A stretch of 64,000 nt of DNA from Nitrospira lenta. Its GTDB lineage: Bacteria; Nitrospirota; Nitrospiria; Nitrospirales; Nitrospiraceae. Both the position numbers and the translations under genes were made by a program. The stretch's first letter is position 1. Every line of letters starts with the position of its first letter. The notes under the pieces are model-generated. The model was given only the letters and a program-made list of their open reading frames with translations. It made no database searches and was not told where the DNA came from. Where the stretch lies: NCBI RefSeq assembly GCF_900403705.1, contig NZ_OUNR01000002.1, forward strand, positions 1 to 64,000. The letters run 5' to 3'. Of this stretch, positions 18,399-26,215 are shown one piece after another.

Positions 18399-18992
18399 AT
18401 GACGAACAAAACTTTGACCTGGATCGCCGCCGTGGCAACGCTCGCCGTGCTGGCCACCCCGAATGTCTTCGCCGTCTCGAAGAATACAGACTCGCTTACG
18501 GGCATTTCGCCCAGAACTGTGGCTGACTATTTACGCGCCGTCGTCATGGCTCACCGGCACTTCTATACGCTCCAGATCATCAACCGCCTTGTCCCGGAGG
18601 GGAAAGTGGCGGTGTCCGAACACTGGCAGACCGCACATGCCCTACCGTTACCGGTGCAACTCCTCCAAGAGACCAGTGAGATTGCTGAATTGACCGGCCC
18701 CAATGTCCGTTATCATCTGGTCAGCCAGTGGCCGATTAAAAAAACCAATGCGCCGGCCAATGAATTCGAGCGGAAGGGTCTTGAAGCCGTGCAGGCCTAT
18801 CCTAACAAACCCTATTTTGGCACGATCGAGAGTGACGGAGGCCCGTTGTTCGGAGCGGTCTATGCTGATGTGGCGGTCACAAAAGCCTGCGTCGAATGCC
18901 ACAACTCACACCCCAACACTTCGAAATCGGATTTCAAACTCGGTGATGTGATGGGAGGACTCGTCATCAGCTTTCCGCTCAGCCATCCATGA
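18399..18992 (+). CDS. Periplasmic haem-binding Tll0287-like (DUF3365) protein
   Basis: 197 aa from ATG 18399 (GAGAGGG upstream). Signal peptide WIAAVATLAVLATPNVFA. One c-type haem site C164-VE-C167-H168 (ACVECHNSHP). The domain layout HWQTAHALPLPVQLLQET, NVRYHLVSQWPI, YFGTIESDGGPLFGAVYADVAV, VMGGLVISFPL matches the Tll0287-like/DUF3365 family, a haem-binding PAS-like fold often fused to sensor proteins. Here it is stand-alone and periplasmic, so it may be a small redox or gas-sensing or electron-carrying protein. Same strand as the ModA-like gene. Confidence 0.8.
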   Translation: MTNKTLTWIAAVATLAVLATPNVFAVSKNTDSLTGISPRTVADYLRAVVMAHRHFYTLQIINRLVPEGKVAVSEHWQTAHALPLPVQLLQETSEIAELTGPNVRYHLVSQWPIKKTNAPANEFERKGLEAVQAYPNKPYFGTIESDGGPLFGAVYADVAVTKACVECHNSHPNTSKSDFKLGDVMGGLVISFPLSHP

Positions 18993-19188
18993 GTAAACGG
19001 CTAGTATGTGGCTCGGCCAACGGCTGCTGACATAGAGTTTGAGCGAGGAGATGCGCCACGCACGCTGCGGGAATCGGCCAATCCAAGGGCACGGGATCCT
19101 TCAGGCTCTGGGATCGCTGACGTACCCAGAGCGGATCCATCACCAACCTGCCTATACTCGCCGAGACAAGAGCACCAAAATAGAGCCG

Positions 19189-19938
19189 CTATCCGGTGTG
19201 ACTGCCCAGCCAATCCTCAAAGTGGGTCATGCCCATAAGATGTGGACCGACCGGCACTAACGATTGATCATCCAGCTTTCCGCCGAAGTAGAACGCCTGG
19301 GGATCCGCAATGACCTGACGCGCGTCACGCTTGGCATTGAGGAGGCGGCGTACAACTTCCACAAGGTGGGTTCGATCGGGGCCGGCCAAATCGACGAGGC
19401 TATTGGATGGCGCGCCCGCTGCAATGCCCGCGAGCACCGTGACCACATCATCCGCCGCGATCGGCTGCATCTGAACCGGAGCAAGTCGAGTCGTATCGCC
19501 TTCGGTTCCCCCATCGGCAATGACACCGAGGAATTCAAAGAACTGAGTCGCCCGAACGATCGTGTACGGTATCGGGCCGGCTATGACCAACCGTTCCTGG
19601 GCGATCTTTGCGCGCATATACGCAACCTCCGTCATACGGTCCGCGCCGACGACGGACAACACGATGTGATGGCGCACCCCCGCTTCCGCTTCGGCAGAGA
19701 GCAGATTGCGCGTGGACGTTTGAAAGAAATTCATTACCGCCACGGGCTCGAACGACGGAGCATTCGTCACATCGATGACCACCTGGGCATCCTTGAAAGC
19801 CGCGGCTAATCCGGCACCTGTCATAGCATCAACGCCCGAAGTGCGTGATGCCGCCACCGCCTCATGCCCGAGGTCCTTCAGCCGCTTCACCAACTTGGCC
19901 CCAATGAATCCGCCGCCGCCAATCAGTACGACCTTCAT
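19189..19938 (-). CDS. NAD(P)-binding NmrA-like oxidoreductase
   Basis: 249 aa. Rossmann motif GGGGFIGAKLVKRL at the N-terminus; an atypical short-chain dehydrogenase of the NmrA/NAD(P)H-binding class (VVIDVTNAPSF, HHIVLSVVGADR, AYMRAKIAQERLV, YTIVRATQFFEF). The YxxxK of classical reductases is represented by Y-MRAK. Likely reduces a small quinone or carbonyl, or acts as a redox sensor; the substrate is not predictable. GAGTGAGG upstream supports ATG 19938. On the same strand downstream of the cupin and Rrf2 genes. Confidence 0.8.
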   Translation of the reverse strand: MKVVLIGGGGFIGAKLVKRLKDLGHEAVAASRTSGVDAMTGAGLAAAFKDAQVVIDVTNAPSFEPVAVMNFFQTSTRNLLSAEAEAGVRHHIVLSVVGADRMTEVAYMRAKIAQERLVIAGPIPYTIVRATQFFEFLGVIADGGTEGDTTRLAPVQMQPIAADDVVTVLAGIAAGAPSNSLVDLAGPDRTHLVEVVRRLLNAKRDARQVIADPQAFYFGGKLDDQSLVPVGPHLMGMTHFEDWLGSHTG

Positions 19939-20024
19939 GCAATGACCTCACTCCTCTATCGTGGGACCAACTTGCGAAATTGCGGGCATCCCCCTGACTC
20001 AGGAAGATGCCCGCGCAACCAGGA

Positions 20025-20414
20025 TTACTTCACCGGCACTAGGACCGGCGCGCCTTGATTCTTGACGAACATTACAAGAAACTTTGCCGGCTTGGTCGTG
20101 CTGGCGTTTCGCCCTACCGCATGCACATCGTTGGGCCCCTCGTAAAATGTTTGCCCAGGCGTTAACGTCACGGCCTGTCCACCCTCTACCTGCATGATAA
20201 TGGAGCCTTCCAGCACATAAACGAACACATGAGCATCGTGTCTGTGGACCGGGTCAACTGCACCTGGAGGATATTCGACCGTAATCATGAGCGCTTCCTT
20301 TCCGGATAGGTCAGCAAGCGCCTTGGACATGAGTGGAGTAACTTCCGCCTGCTGGGCCAGCAGAGGACTCCACATGAGACTCCATAAACTGATCGTCAAC
20401 AGCAGTACCTTCAT
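20025..20414 (-). CDS. Secreted cupin-domain protein
   Basis: 129 aa from ATG 20414, 6 nt after GGAG; an ATG at 20420 abuts the ribosome site. Signal peptide LLLTISLWSLMWSPLLA before QQAEV. Single cupin: motif 1 PGAVDPVHRHDAHVFVYVLEG (metal ligands H, H, E-like) and motif 2 GPNDVHAVGRNAS. Probably a periplasmic metal-binding cupin. It sits between a Rrf2 regulator and the NmrA-like reductase, all on the minus strand, and may belong to one operon with them. Confidence 0.82.
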   Translation of the reverse strand: MKVLLLTISLWSLMWSPLLAQQAEVTPLMSKALADLSGKEALMITVEYPPGAVDPVHRHDAHVFVYVLEGSIIMQVEGGQAVTLTPGQTFYEGPNDVHAVGRNASTTKPAKFLVMFVKNQGAPVLVPVK

Positions 20415-20567
20415 CACCATCTCCTTTCAATAGGGTCAATACTGATGCACACACACATCGACTAACATCCTGGGCACACCACCCGCCTCAACCACCCACG
20501 CCGTCGTTAGCCGCGGAATATTGAGGGCCGTCCATCCACTATGCGCACGACTCAGACAACGGGCTCA

Positions 20568-21074
20568 TCATTTCTTTGACCGTTCAAACCAGGCGTTCAC
20601 ACCGACCAGAAACTCGTTCGGAGCTTTTCGTTCGACTCGGCTCGCCAAATCCGCCAGCGTGTGCGCGCGAAGGGTTTCCCTCATGCGCCCCTCGGCCTCT
20701 TGCATAACTGCCTGGATGCTGCACACTCCTTTCGTTGCCCATGCGGGCGGCGACGAACCGAAGAGGGCGCAGCTCTGACGGATTTCAGTACACTTAAAGA
20801 GCGCTTTCTTTCCCTCCAGCGCCTCGACCACATTCCACACCGTAATCCGTTCTGCGGGACGGGCCAGTTCGTATCCCCCGCCGGCGCCTTCATTCGCGAT
20901 GACAAGACCCGCCTTCTTCAATTTGGTAAACAGCTTGGCCACAAACGAAGGCGAGAGGCCTTGCAATTGCGCCAAGTCAGCAACACTCGTCTTGGCCGGA
21001 CCCGAACGTCCGACGAGGAAGAGGAGGCAATGCAACCCATATTCAACACTCGATGCGTAGAGAGCCATATACAT
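20568..21074 (-). CDS. Rrf2-family transcriptional regulator with possible Fe-S cysteines
   Basis: 168 aa. Winged helix at the N-terminus (YGLHCLLFLV, TSVADLAQLQGLSPSFVAKLF, EGAGGGYELARP). Three cysteines after the wing (FKCTEIRQSCALF and KGVCSI) match the region that holds an Fe-S cluster in IscR/NsrR/RsrR-type members, so redox or NO sensing is plausible. An inverted repeat resembling an IscR type 1 site overlaps the start region, suggesting autoregulation. Likely controls the downstream cupin and reductase genes. ATG 21074 or 21068. Confidence 0.88.
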   Translation of the reverse strand: MYMALYASSVEYGLHCLLFLVGRSGPAKTSVADLAQLQGLSPSFVAKLFTKLKKAGLVIANEGAGGGYELARPAERITVWNVVEALEGKKALFKCTEIRQSCALFGSSPPAWATKGVCSIQAVMQEAEGRMRETLRAHTLADLASRVERKAPNEFLVGVNAWFERSKK

Positions 21075-21099
21075 ACTCAGACTATTTTTATCCGAGTAT
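21073..21099. promoter_or_regulatory. Rrf2-type operator (inverted repeat)
   Basis: Minus strand: ATACTCGGA, 9-nt A/T-rich spacer, TCTGAGTAT, with one mismatch between the arms. Close to the ATASYYGACT-type sites bound by IscR-like Rrf2 proteins. It touches the start codon of the Rrf2 gene at 21074. Confidence 0.55.
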
Positions 21100-21557
21100 A
21101 GGGTGCTAGACCAGCACTGTCAAACAAAGAGTCGACCGGCAACCAGATTGACCGGTCCGTCGTAGAGACGGAAGAGTTCAAGGACTTCTGCGGGAGGAAA
21201 CAATACCTAAATGGATAGTGACGCCTGACTAGAGAGAGATCCGATAGCTTCTTGCCGAGCCACTCGCGGACGGTAACTTCATCGCCCCGCAGAACTAGCG
21301 CGGGCATGAGTTGAAAAGAAACTATCGTGCGATGTTTCGCCCGGACCTCGTATGGCACACAATCGGGTGGTCGAACACTCGCACTCGGCTTGCGAGACTT
21401 CCGCAACGGCAAAGCCGTTGCGGGAATCGTTGCCTGGCCGCTTTAGTATCGAGGTCATCGCCGCCCGATGCGAGCGATACCCAGTTCATCAACTACATTG
21501 AGCCCTGCCAATCTCTCACATGACAGGTTCTCTCCGTACGGACCGGTCTTCTGTCCG
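21100..21557. other. 458-nt spacer with one strong hairpin at 21401-21423
   Basis: CCGCAACGGC, loop AAA, GCCGTTGCGG: a perfect 10-bp stem, 135 nt downstream of the old yellow enzyme gene. No T-run follows, but it could end or stabilise that transcript. No gene is recognised in the rest. Confidence 0.45.
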
Positions 21558-22625
21558 TCAATAATCTGTATACCCGGCAGCTCCCGGTGTGTAGAACGTG
21601 GCCGGATCCGGAAGTCGCAGTTCTCGGCCCGCGCGCAGCTTGCGGACAAGGTCCGGATTGGCAATGAAGTAGCGACCGAACGCGACAAGATCGCCCTTGC
21701 CGTCAAGAAGATCCCGCTCGGCCGTCTCCGCGGTATAGCCGCCCGATAAAATATAGAGCCCTGTGAAATTGCTCCGGATCGTGCGCTTGATGCTCCACGG
21801 TACCTGCGGCGCTCCCATCGAGCCGTGATCGACCACATGAATATAGACGAGTCCCAGCTGAGACAATTTCCGACTCAGTTCCGCGTAAAACTCTTCGATC
21901 CCCTCAAATGCTCCGGTATCGTTAAACACCCCATACGGTGAGACCCGCATCCCTGTCCGTGCTCCACCGATACGTTCGGAGACTCGCCTTGCCGCTTCCA
22001 GCGCGAATCTCATCCGGTTCTCCGGAGTCCCTCCATATTGATCGGTCCGGCGATTCACATGAGGATTGAGGAACTGCTCGATCAGATACCCGTTCGCGGC
22101 ATGAAGCTCGACGCCATCAAACCCCGCTTGAATTGCCAGTTCGGCGGATCGCACGTACTCCTCGAGCGTCGATTCAATTTCGCCTTCGCTCATTTCAATG
22201 GGAACCGGATGATCCTGCAACCCATAGCTATCGGTCCACATTTTTCCGGACAGCTGAACGGCTGAAGGGGCTAAGATCCTGGCCCCAGATGGCAGGTTTG
22301 CCATATGCCCGACTCGCCCCGTGTGCATGAGTTGTATGAACATATGTCCATGCTTCTGATGGACGGCGTCAGTAACGGTCTTCCACGCTTGGGCCTGCTC
22401 CTGGTTGAAGAGGCCGGGAATGCGTGGATACCCAAGTCCGTTGGGTGAGGGCGAGACCCCCTCTGTCACGATAAGGCCGGCATCGGCCCGAGCGGCATAA
22501 TAGTCCACCATCAAATCGTTCGGCAGATTACCCAGAGCGCGAGATCTGGTGAGTGGCGCCATCACTACTCGATTGGCCAACGTCACAGCGCCGAGTTGAA
22601 TTGGTTCAAACAGTCGAGCCGTCAT
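21558..22625 (-). CDS. nemA: Old yellow enzyme, N-ethylmaleimide reductase type
   Basis: 355 aa, full length for the family. LFEPIQLGAVTLANRVVMAPLTRSRA at the N-terminus, FIQLMHTGRVGH, substrate-binding GVELHAANGYLIEQFLNP (His and Asn that bind the activated alkene), NRRTDQYGG, and the FMN-phosphate site GYTAETAERDLLDGKGDLVAFGR. Cytoplasmic FMN enzyme that reduces electrophilic alkenes or nitro compounds with NAD(P)H. Lies directly downstream of a Rrf2 regulator (57 nt), a common arrangement for electrophile-induced enzymes. Confidence 0.92.
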   Translation of the reverse strand: MTARLFEPIQLGAVTLANRVVMAPLTRSRALGNLPNDLMVDYYAARADAGLIVTEGVSPSPNGLGYPRIPGLFNQEQAQAWKTVTDAVHQKHGHMFIQLMHTGRVGHMANLPSGARILAPSAVQLSGKMWTDSYGLQDHPVPIEMSEGEIESTLEEYVRSAELAIQAGFDGVELHAANGYLIEQFLNPHVNRRTDQYGGTPENRMRFALEAARRVSERIGGARTGMRVSPYGVFNDTGAFEGIEEFYAELSRKLSQLGLVYIHVVDHGSMGAPQVPWSIKRTIRSNFTGLYILSGGYTAETAERDLLDGKGDLVAFGRYFIANPDLVRKLRAGRELRLPDPATFYTPGAAGYTDY

Positions 22626-22682
22626 ATCCTCTCCCTCCCGAGTCTGTCATATACATGGTTATAGCTTTAATCGCGCACACGC

Positions 22683-23105
22683 CTACATTTTCCTTGCAAG
22701 TTTCGCGATCAGATCTGCCAGATTGATTCCTTTAAGTCGTTCACTCACAGCATTTGTCACAGACAGGAACACCGGCGTCAGAACGGATTTGATTTCGCAG
22801 CTGAGGGCGCATTGCCGATTCGGATCATTCGGGTTGTAGGCAAACAATCCCGAGTCTTCAACCGCCGAAAATATTTCGTACAACGTGATCGATTGAGGAG
22901 ATTGGGCCAATTCTGATCCACCGGAACGACCGGCATGCGTGTGGACTAAACCGGCCTTGCGTAACTCACCTAAGATTCGGCGAACTACCACAGGATTTGT
23001 ATTGAGACTGCGGGCCAGGTAAGTTGAATTGATCACCTCATTTCTCCGCAATCCCAAAGCGGTCATGATGTGGGTGGCCATTGCAAATCTGCTGTTAGCC
23101 GCCAT
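22683..23105 (-). CDS. Rrf2-family transcriptional regulator
   Basis: 140 aa. Winged helix: FAMATHIMTAL, NSTYLARSLNTNPVVVRRIL, HAGRSGGSELAQSPQSITLYEIF. Only two nearby cysteines (RQCALSCEI), so an Fe-S cluster is less likely than thiol sensing, as in the YwnA/CymR-like branch. Upstream of and probably co-transcribed with the old yellow enzyme gene; the likely role is induction by electrophiles or oxidants (inference). An ATTAAT inverted repeat lies 8 nt before the start. Confidence 0.88.
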   Translation of the reverse strand: MAANSRFAMATHIMTALGLRRNEVINSTYLARSLNTNPVVVRRILGELRKAGLVHTHAGRSGGSELAQSPQSITLYEIFSAVEDSGLFAYNPNDPNRQCALSCEIKSVLTPVFLSVTNAVSERLKGINLADLIAKLARKM

Positions 23106-23112
23106 AATGAAA

Positions 23113-23131
23113 CATTAATAGTTACAATTAA
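23113..23131. promoter_or_regulatory. Candidate operator upstream of the second Rrf2 gene
   Basis: ATTAAT, 7-nt spacer, ATTAAT: a palindromic pair in an AT-rich island of otherwise GC-rich DNA, ending 8 nt from the start codon. Likely autoregulatory site or promoter. Confidence 0.4.
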
Positions 23132-23354
23132 TGGGGATGTCAAGCCCGAGAGGAAAGACCAGTCGATTCCAATCACCGGCGTCTCGGCAATAGCCGCTTG
23201 CCATTCCCCTCTCCGACTCGGATTTCAGGGGGGGGGGGATACCACCGGCACCATGAAGAGGAGCGGGCTCGTTGCGGAGGAGACTTGCTGCATCGTGGAG
23301 AACTATGCAGCGAGCTGGGTCTTCAACAGACGCGCGGTAGGATGGCGACGGCGG

Positions 23355-23642
23355 TTACTCGATAGGCGTCAAAGTTGCCGGCAACCGGCTTGGCTTTTTC
23401 CGTTTCTCAGCATCTTGATCAATCATTTTCAGAAGATCCAGTTGAGATTCTAATTCATCAATACGCTTCTCTCGCTCTCGCAATTGTTTTTGGAGCGCCT
23501 GCACGACGTTCGACTCAAGGGCCGCCGGTTCGCCCTTGTGCACCTCCGGAACGACCGGCGCCGTGCCGCAGGCGCTCAGTACGGTCGTCAGACAAAGACC
23601 GCTCATCAGGCGGCCACAGCACTTTCGGCATGAGGGATTCAT
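23355..23642 (-). CDS. Small coiled-coil lipoprotein
   Basis: 95 aa. Signal with lipobox LSAC (GLCLTTVLSACGT), then a heptad-like coiled coil (NVVQALQKQLREREKRIDELESQLDLLK). Likely attached to the outer membrane. Such short lipoproteins often serve as envelope spacers; no specific family is recognised. An 11-G run lies upstream at 23228-23238. Confidence 0.7.
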   Translation of the reverse strand: MNPSCRKCCGRLMSGLCLTTVLSACGTAPVVPEVHKGEPAALESNVVQALQKQLREREKRIDELESQLDLLKMIDQDAEKRKKPSRLPATLTPIE

Positions 23643-23877
23643 GGTCTACGTGTGCCACCAGGCCCCTGATCCCGCAAGAATATTCCTATTCTTTACCGAT
23701 ACGAGGACAAAGCCCGACACCCCCTCACGCGATACTCCTCTCCTCCAAATCCCTTGAGCGACATGGCTTCATCTGGTGTCTACCGAATACAATGTTTCTA
23801 CATTTCTGATCGTACCATCAAGAGCGCTATCTTGCGGTGGGCGGAGATGCGGATGTTCGGCGAAGAAACGGTAGCGG

Positions 23878-24311
23878 ATGGAACATGAACTCGCCCCAGG
23901 ATCCCATGAGGGGACCAAGCACGAGCGAGCCATCGTGTTTGACGGCGTTTGCCAGTGGTGTAATTTTGGGGACAATTTTGCAATCGATCGCGATGCCCGT
24001 GGGCAGTTCACGCTCGGGACACTTCGATCTAAACACGCAGGAGAGATACGGCAAGAGCTTCAACTAGCCCCGAATGACTTCGAGATCTTTCTCCTTCTAG
24101 AGCGCAGCCGTGTCTTCACAAAATCCACGGCTGCGCTGAGGGTCGCAAAACAGTTCTCGGACCTGTGGCCCCTACTCTACCTCTTCGTCGTCGTTCCACG
24201 CCCACTTCGCGATGCCATTACGATGCTGTGGCGCACTACCGGTACAAGTGGATGGGAAAGGCCGAGACCTGCCGCGTTCCCACTCCGAACGACCGAGCCA
24301 GATTTGTGTAA
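23878..24311 (+). pseudogene. Frameshifted DCC1-like thiol-disulphide oxidoreductase (DUF393)
   Basis: The frame from ATG 23878 gives ERAIVFDGVCQWCNF (the family's CxxC active site), FAIDRDARGQFTLGTLRS, FTKSTAALRVAKQF and LFVVVPRPLRDAITML. At about 24226 one base is missing; in the next frame the family C-terminus follows exactly: VAHYRYKWMGKAETCRVPTP then NDRARFV and stop at 24311. Together they make a full-length DCC1 protein of ~144 aa. Either a recent inactivation or a sequencing error. Confidence 0.75.
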
Positions 24312-24472
24312 CCACGATGAGCGGACGCAGATCCTGCCTGCCCCACGACGCAATGCGAACGTCTGAACGCTTCATGACGAATGGCTGATTATAGGCGGGC
24401 ACCCGGCTTCAAATTTCTGCACGAGAGGCGCCGGACCTCTCCATTCGACTATCGGTTCAGCACGTGGTCGAA

Positions 24473-24829
24473 TTACTCCTGACTCGACGGCCGCTGAACC
24501 GCGGTGCGTTGAACTTCTTTCATCGGCAATCGACCTTCGGTCTCTATGCACGTCGTCCAGGGGTGCAGCGCGGCGCCGACCCCGGCCCCGGCCATCGCCA
24601 CTGGAATCGTCACAATAAAGAGCGGGACCCCGATACCGTACCCCAGCCATTGCAGAGCCATGCTCTCACGCTTCTGGCCTTCCTCGACCACGCGCTCCGC
24701 CGGATACAGCAGGAAGGTGCCGTACTCGCTCCCCATACTGGCGCTCTCAGGCAAATCCCGACAACGTGCGTCACTCAGCGACGGCACCAGAATCATCGTG
24801 ACCATCAACAGCACTGCATACATTTTCAT
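24473..24829 (-). CDS. Small exported membrane protein of unknown function
   Basis: 118 aa from ATG 24829, with GGAGGGGGG immediately upstream. Signal peptide AVLLMVTMILVPSLSDA, then a Cys (RCRDLPES), and one membrane helix (about 62-86: LGYGIGVPLFIVTIPVAMAGAGVGAAL). The tail is hydrophilic. No family recognised. Stands alone. Confidence 0.6.
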   Translation of the reverse strand: MKMYAVLLMVTMILVPSLSDARCRDLPESASMGSEYGTFLLYPAERVVEEGQKRESMALQWLGYGIGVPLFIVTIPVAMAGAGVGAALHPWTTCIETEGRLPMKEVQRTAVQRPSSQE

Positions 24830-25430
24830 GCCCCCCTCCGCACCATATAACCTGCATCACTCGTGGAGTCTTCACCGATTGCGCCGGTCCAACAAGCGGC
24901 CATTACCATCTCTCTGCAAACAGCGAACCTCATTTCACAAAGGATTGGAGTGATCGAAGAAGCACTACCTGGCGCAGGCTAACCACCTACTTCGCATTCA
25001 ATCCGGAGCCGACGCCCGTACGAGTCTCCATGCCATGAGTGCTTTCGCTCGCCCCGCACAGTGCGGATGGCCACCTTCACGCCTGGAGAACGAGCGGCGA
25101 TCAGGGTTGCGTTGCAAGGGCAATCCGTTGCCGAGCGAACGCCGTGCAGAGAGACGAAACGCTCTACGCGATCCACGGCGGGACTTCATGTTACAGGGGG
25201 TCTTGTACACCACGAAGTACGCATCAAGGCGCCGAGCCGTCAGACCGGCGTCCAGGAAATCTGGCGGGTATTGGATTACGTCGCAACAGTAGTGACCGGT
25301 GATGAGCGTGGCGGCAATTCTGGCCGCAAGAGAGGCACAACCGTGTTGCACCAGGTCCGGCGCAACACGAACGCGGCCTCCCCCAGCATTCTTCCCCCTC
25401 TAGCCCTCTCTGCGTCCGGCCCGTCTTATT
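24830..25430. other. 601-nt spacer, no gene recognised
   Basis: Several overlapping open frames exist on both strands between 24998 and 25600, but none has a good ribosome site, known motif or plausible protein composition. It may hold a decayed gene; nothing specific can be said. Confidence 0.35.
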
Positions 25431-25676
25431 CTACTGCTCATAATTCTCAACCACCTCGGGCGGACGAACCGCCGCCTCATTCGGATCACGCCCAACGTCG
25501 CGAAGCGCTCGCCGCTGACGCAAGAGATCCCAGCACTGATCCAGTTCGACCTGGACTTGCGCCAGACGTTTCTGATCGGTTGCGGGATGCGCTCTGAGCT
25601 CGTGCAAGCGATGCTCTTCCTTGACCAGGCGCTGAATGCGATTGAGAACCGGCTGATCTTCCATTTGATTTTCCAC
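25431..25676 (-). CDS. DUF2630 family protein
   Basis: 81 aa from GTG 25676, 5 nt after GAGGAGG. The sequence QPVLNRIQRLVKEEHRL, QVELDQCWDLLRQRRALRD, AAVRPPEVVENYEQ matches the DUF2630 family, small helical cytoplasmic proteins of unknown function. Full length for the family. Confidence 0.8.
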   Translation of the reverse strand: MENQMEDQPVLNRIQRLVKEEHRLHELRAHPATDQKRLAQVQVELDQCWDLLRQRRALRDVGRDPNEAAVRPPEVVENYEQ

Positions 25677-26215
25677 GAGAGCCTCCTCTAACGCAGATGT
25701 CACCGCTCTGATTGTTTTTTTGATCGTACGCCCCTGTCATTCTGCGGTCAACTGGCACTCCGGTCCATTTGCCGACCGAAGAAATTAGAAATACGCGACC
25801 AACGCACGGGCGCGACTCATACATCGTCAGGCCGACAGCCCTCAGTATAATATTCTAGGATTTCTTCTGTCGTTGGATCGCGATAGACAAAAGAACGGCT
25901 AAGCGAAAGGGCTGGCGGTTATCGAGTATGCCTTAGGCGCCTGCTGGATCGAGTCGGCAAAGGCGTGCGCAGCAGGCCGCGATGGTCACGGATGCTGCGC
26001 CGGTTGATCTCCGAGGGACCGCCCACGGCGCCTTCGACGACCTTGTCGAAGCATGATATGTACAGTACCCGGACAACCCGTCGATGGATTCTGGGCCAGT
26101 CGGAAACACCCCATGAAGATTCATGCCATCCAAACCTCGCTCGTGCTATAGCTAGCATCATACATATTTATGTTTTTCGCGATCCAATCCACACTGGCTT
26201 TATATTGAGGGACTT
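25677..26215. other. 539-nt spacer, no gene recognised
   Basis: Contains the upstream regions of the DUF2630 gene and the RNB gene. An AT-rich stretch (26145-26180, with CATACATATTTATG) may be the RNB promoter. Confidence 0.35.

Noticed and set aside
21077-21412. 111-codon minus-strand frame between the Rrf2 and old yellow enzyme genes
   Set aside because: No motif, no ribosome site, and it overlaps a strong hairpin and operator.
25061-25597. 178-codon plus-strand frame
   Set aside because: Overlaps the DUF2630 gene on the other strand, Arg/Thr-rich composition with no recognised family or ribosome site.
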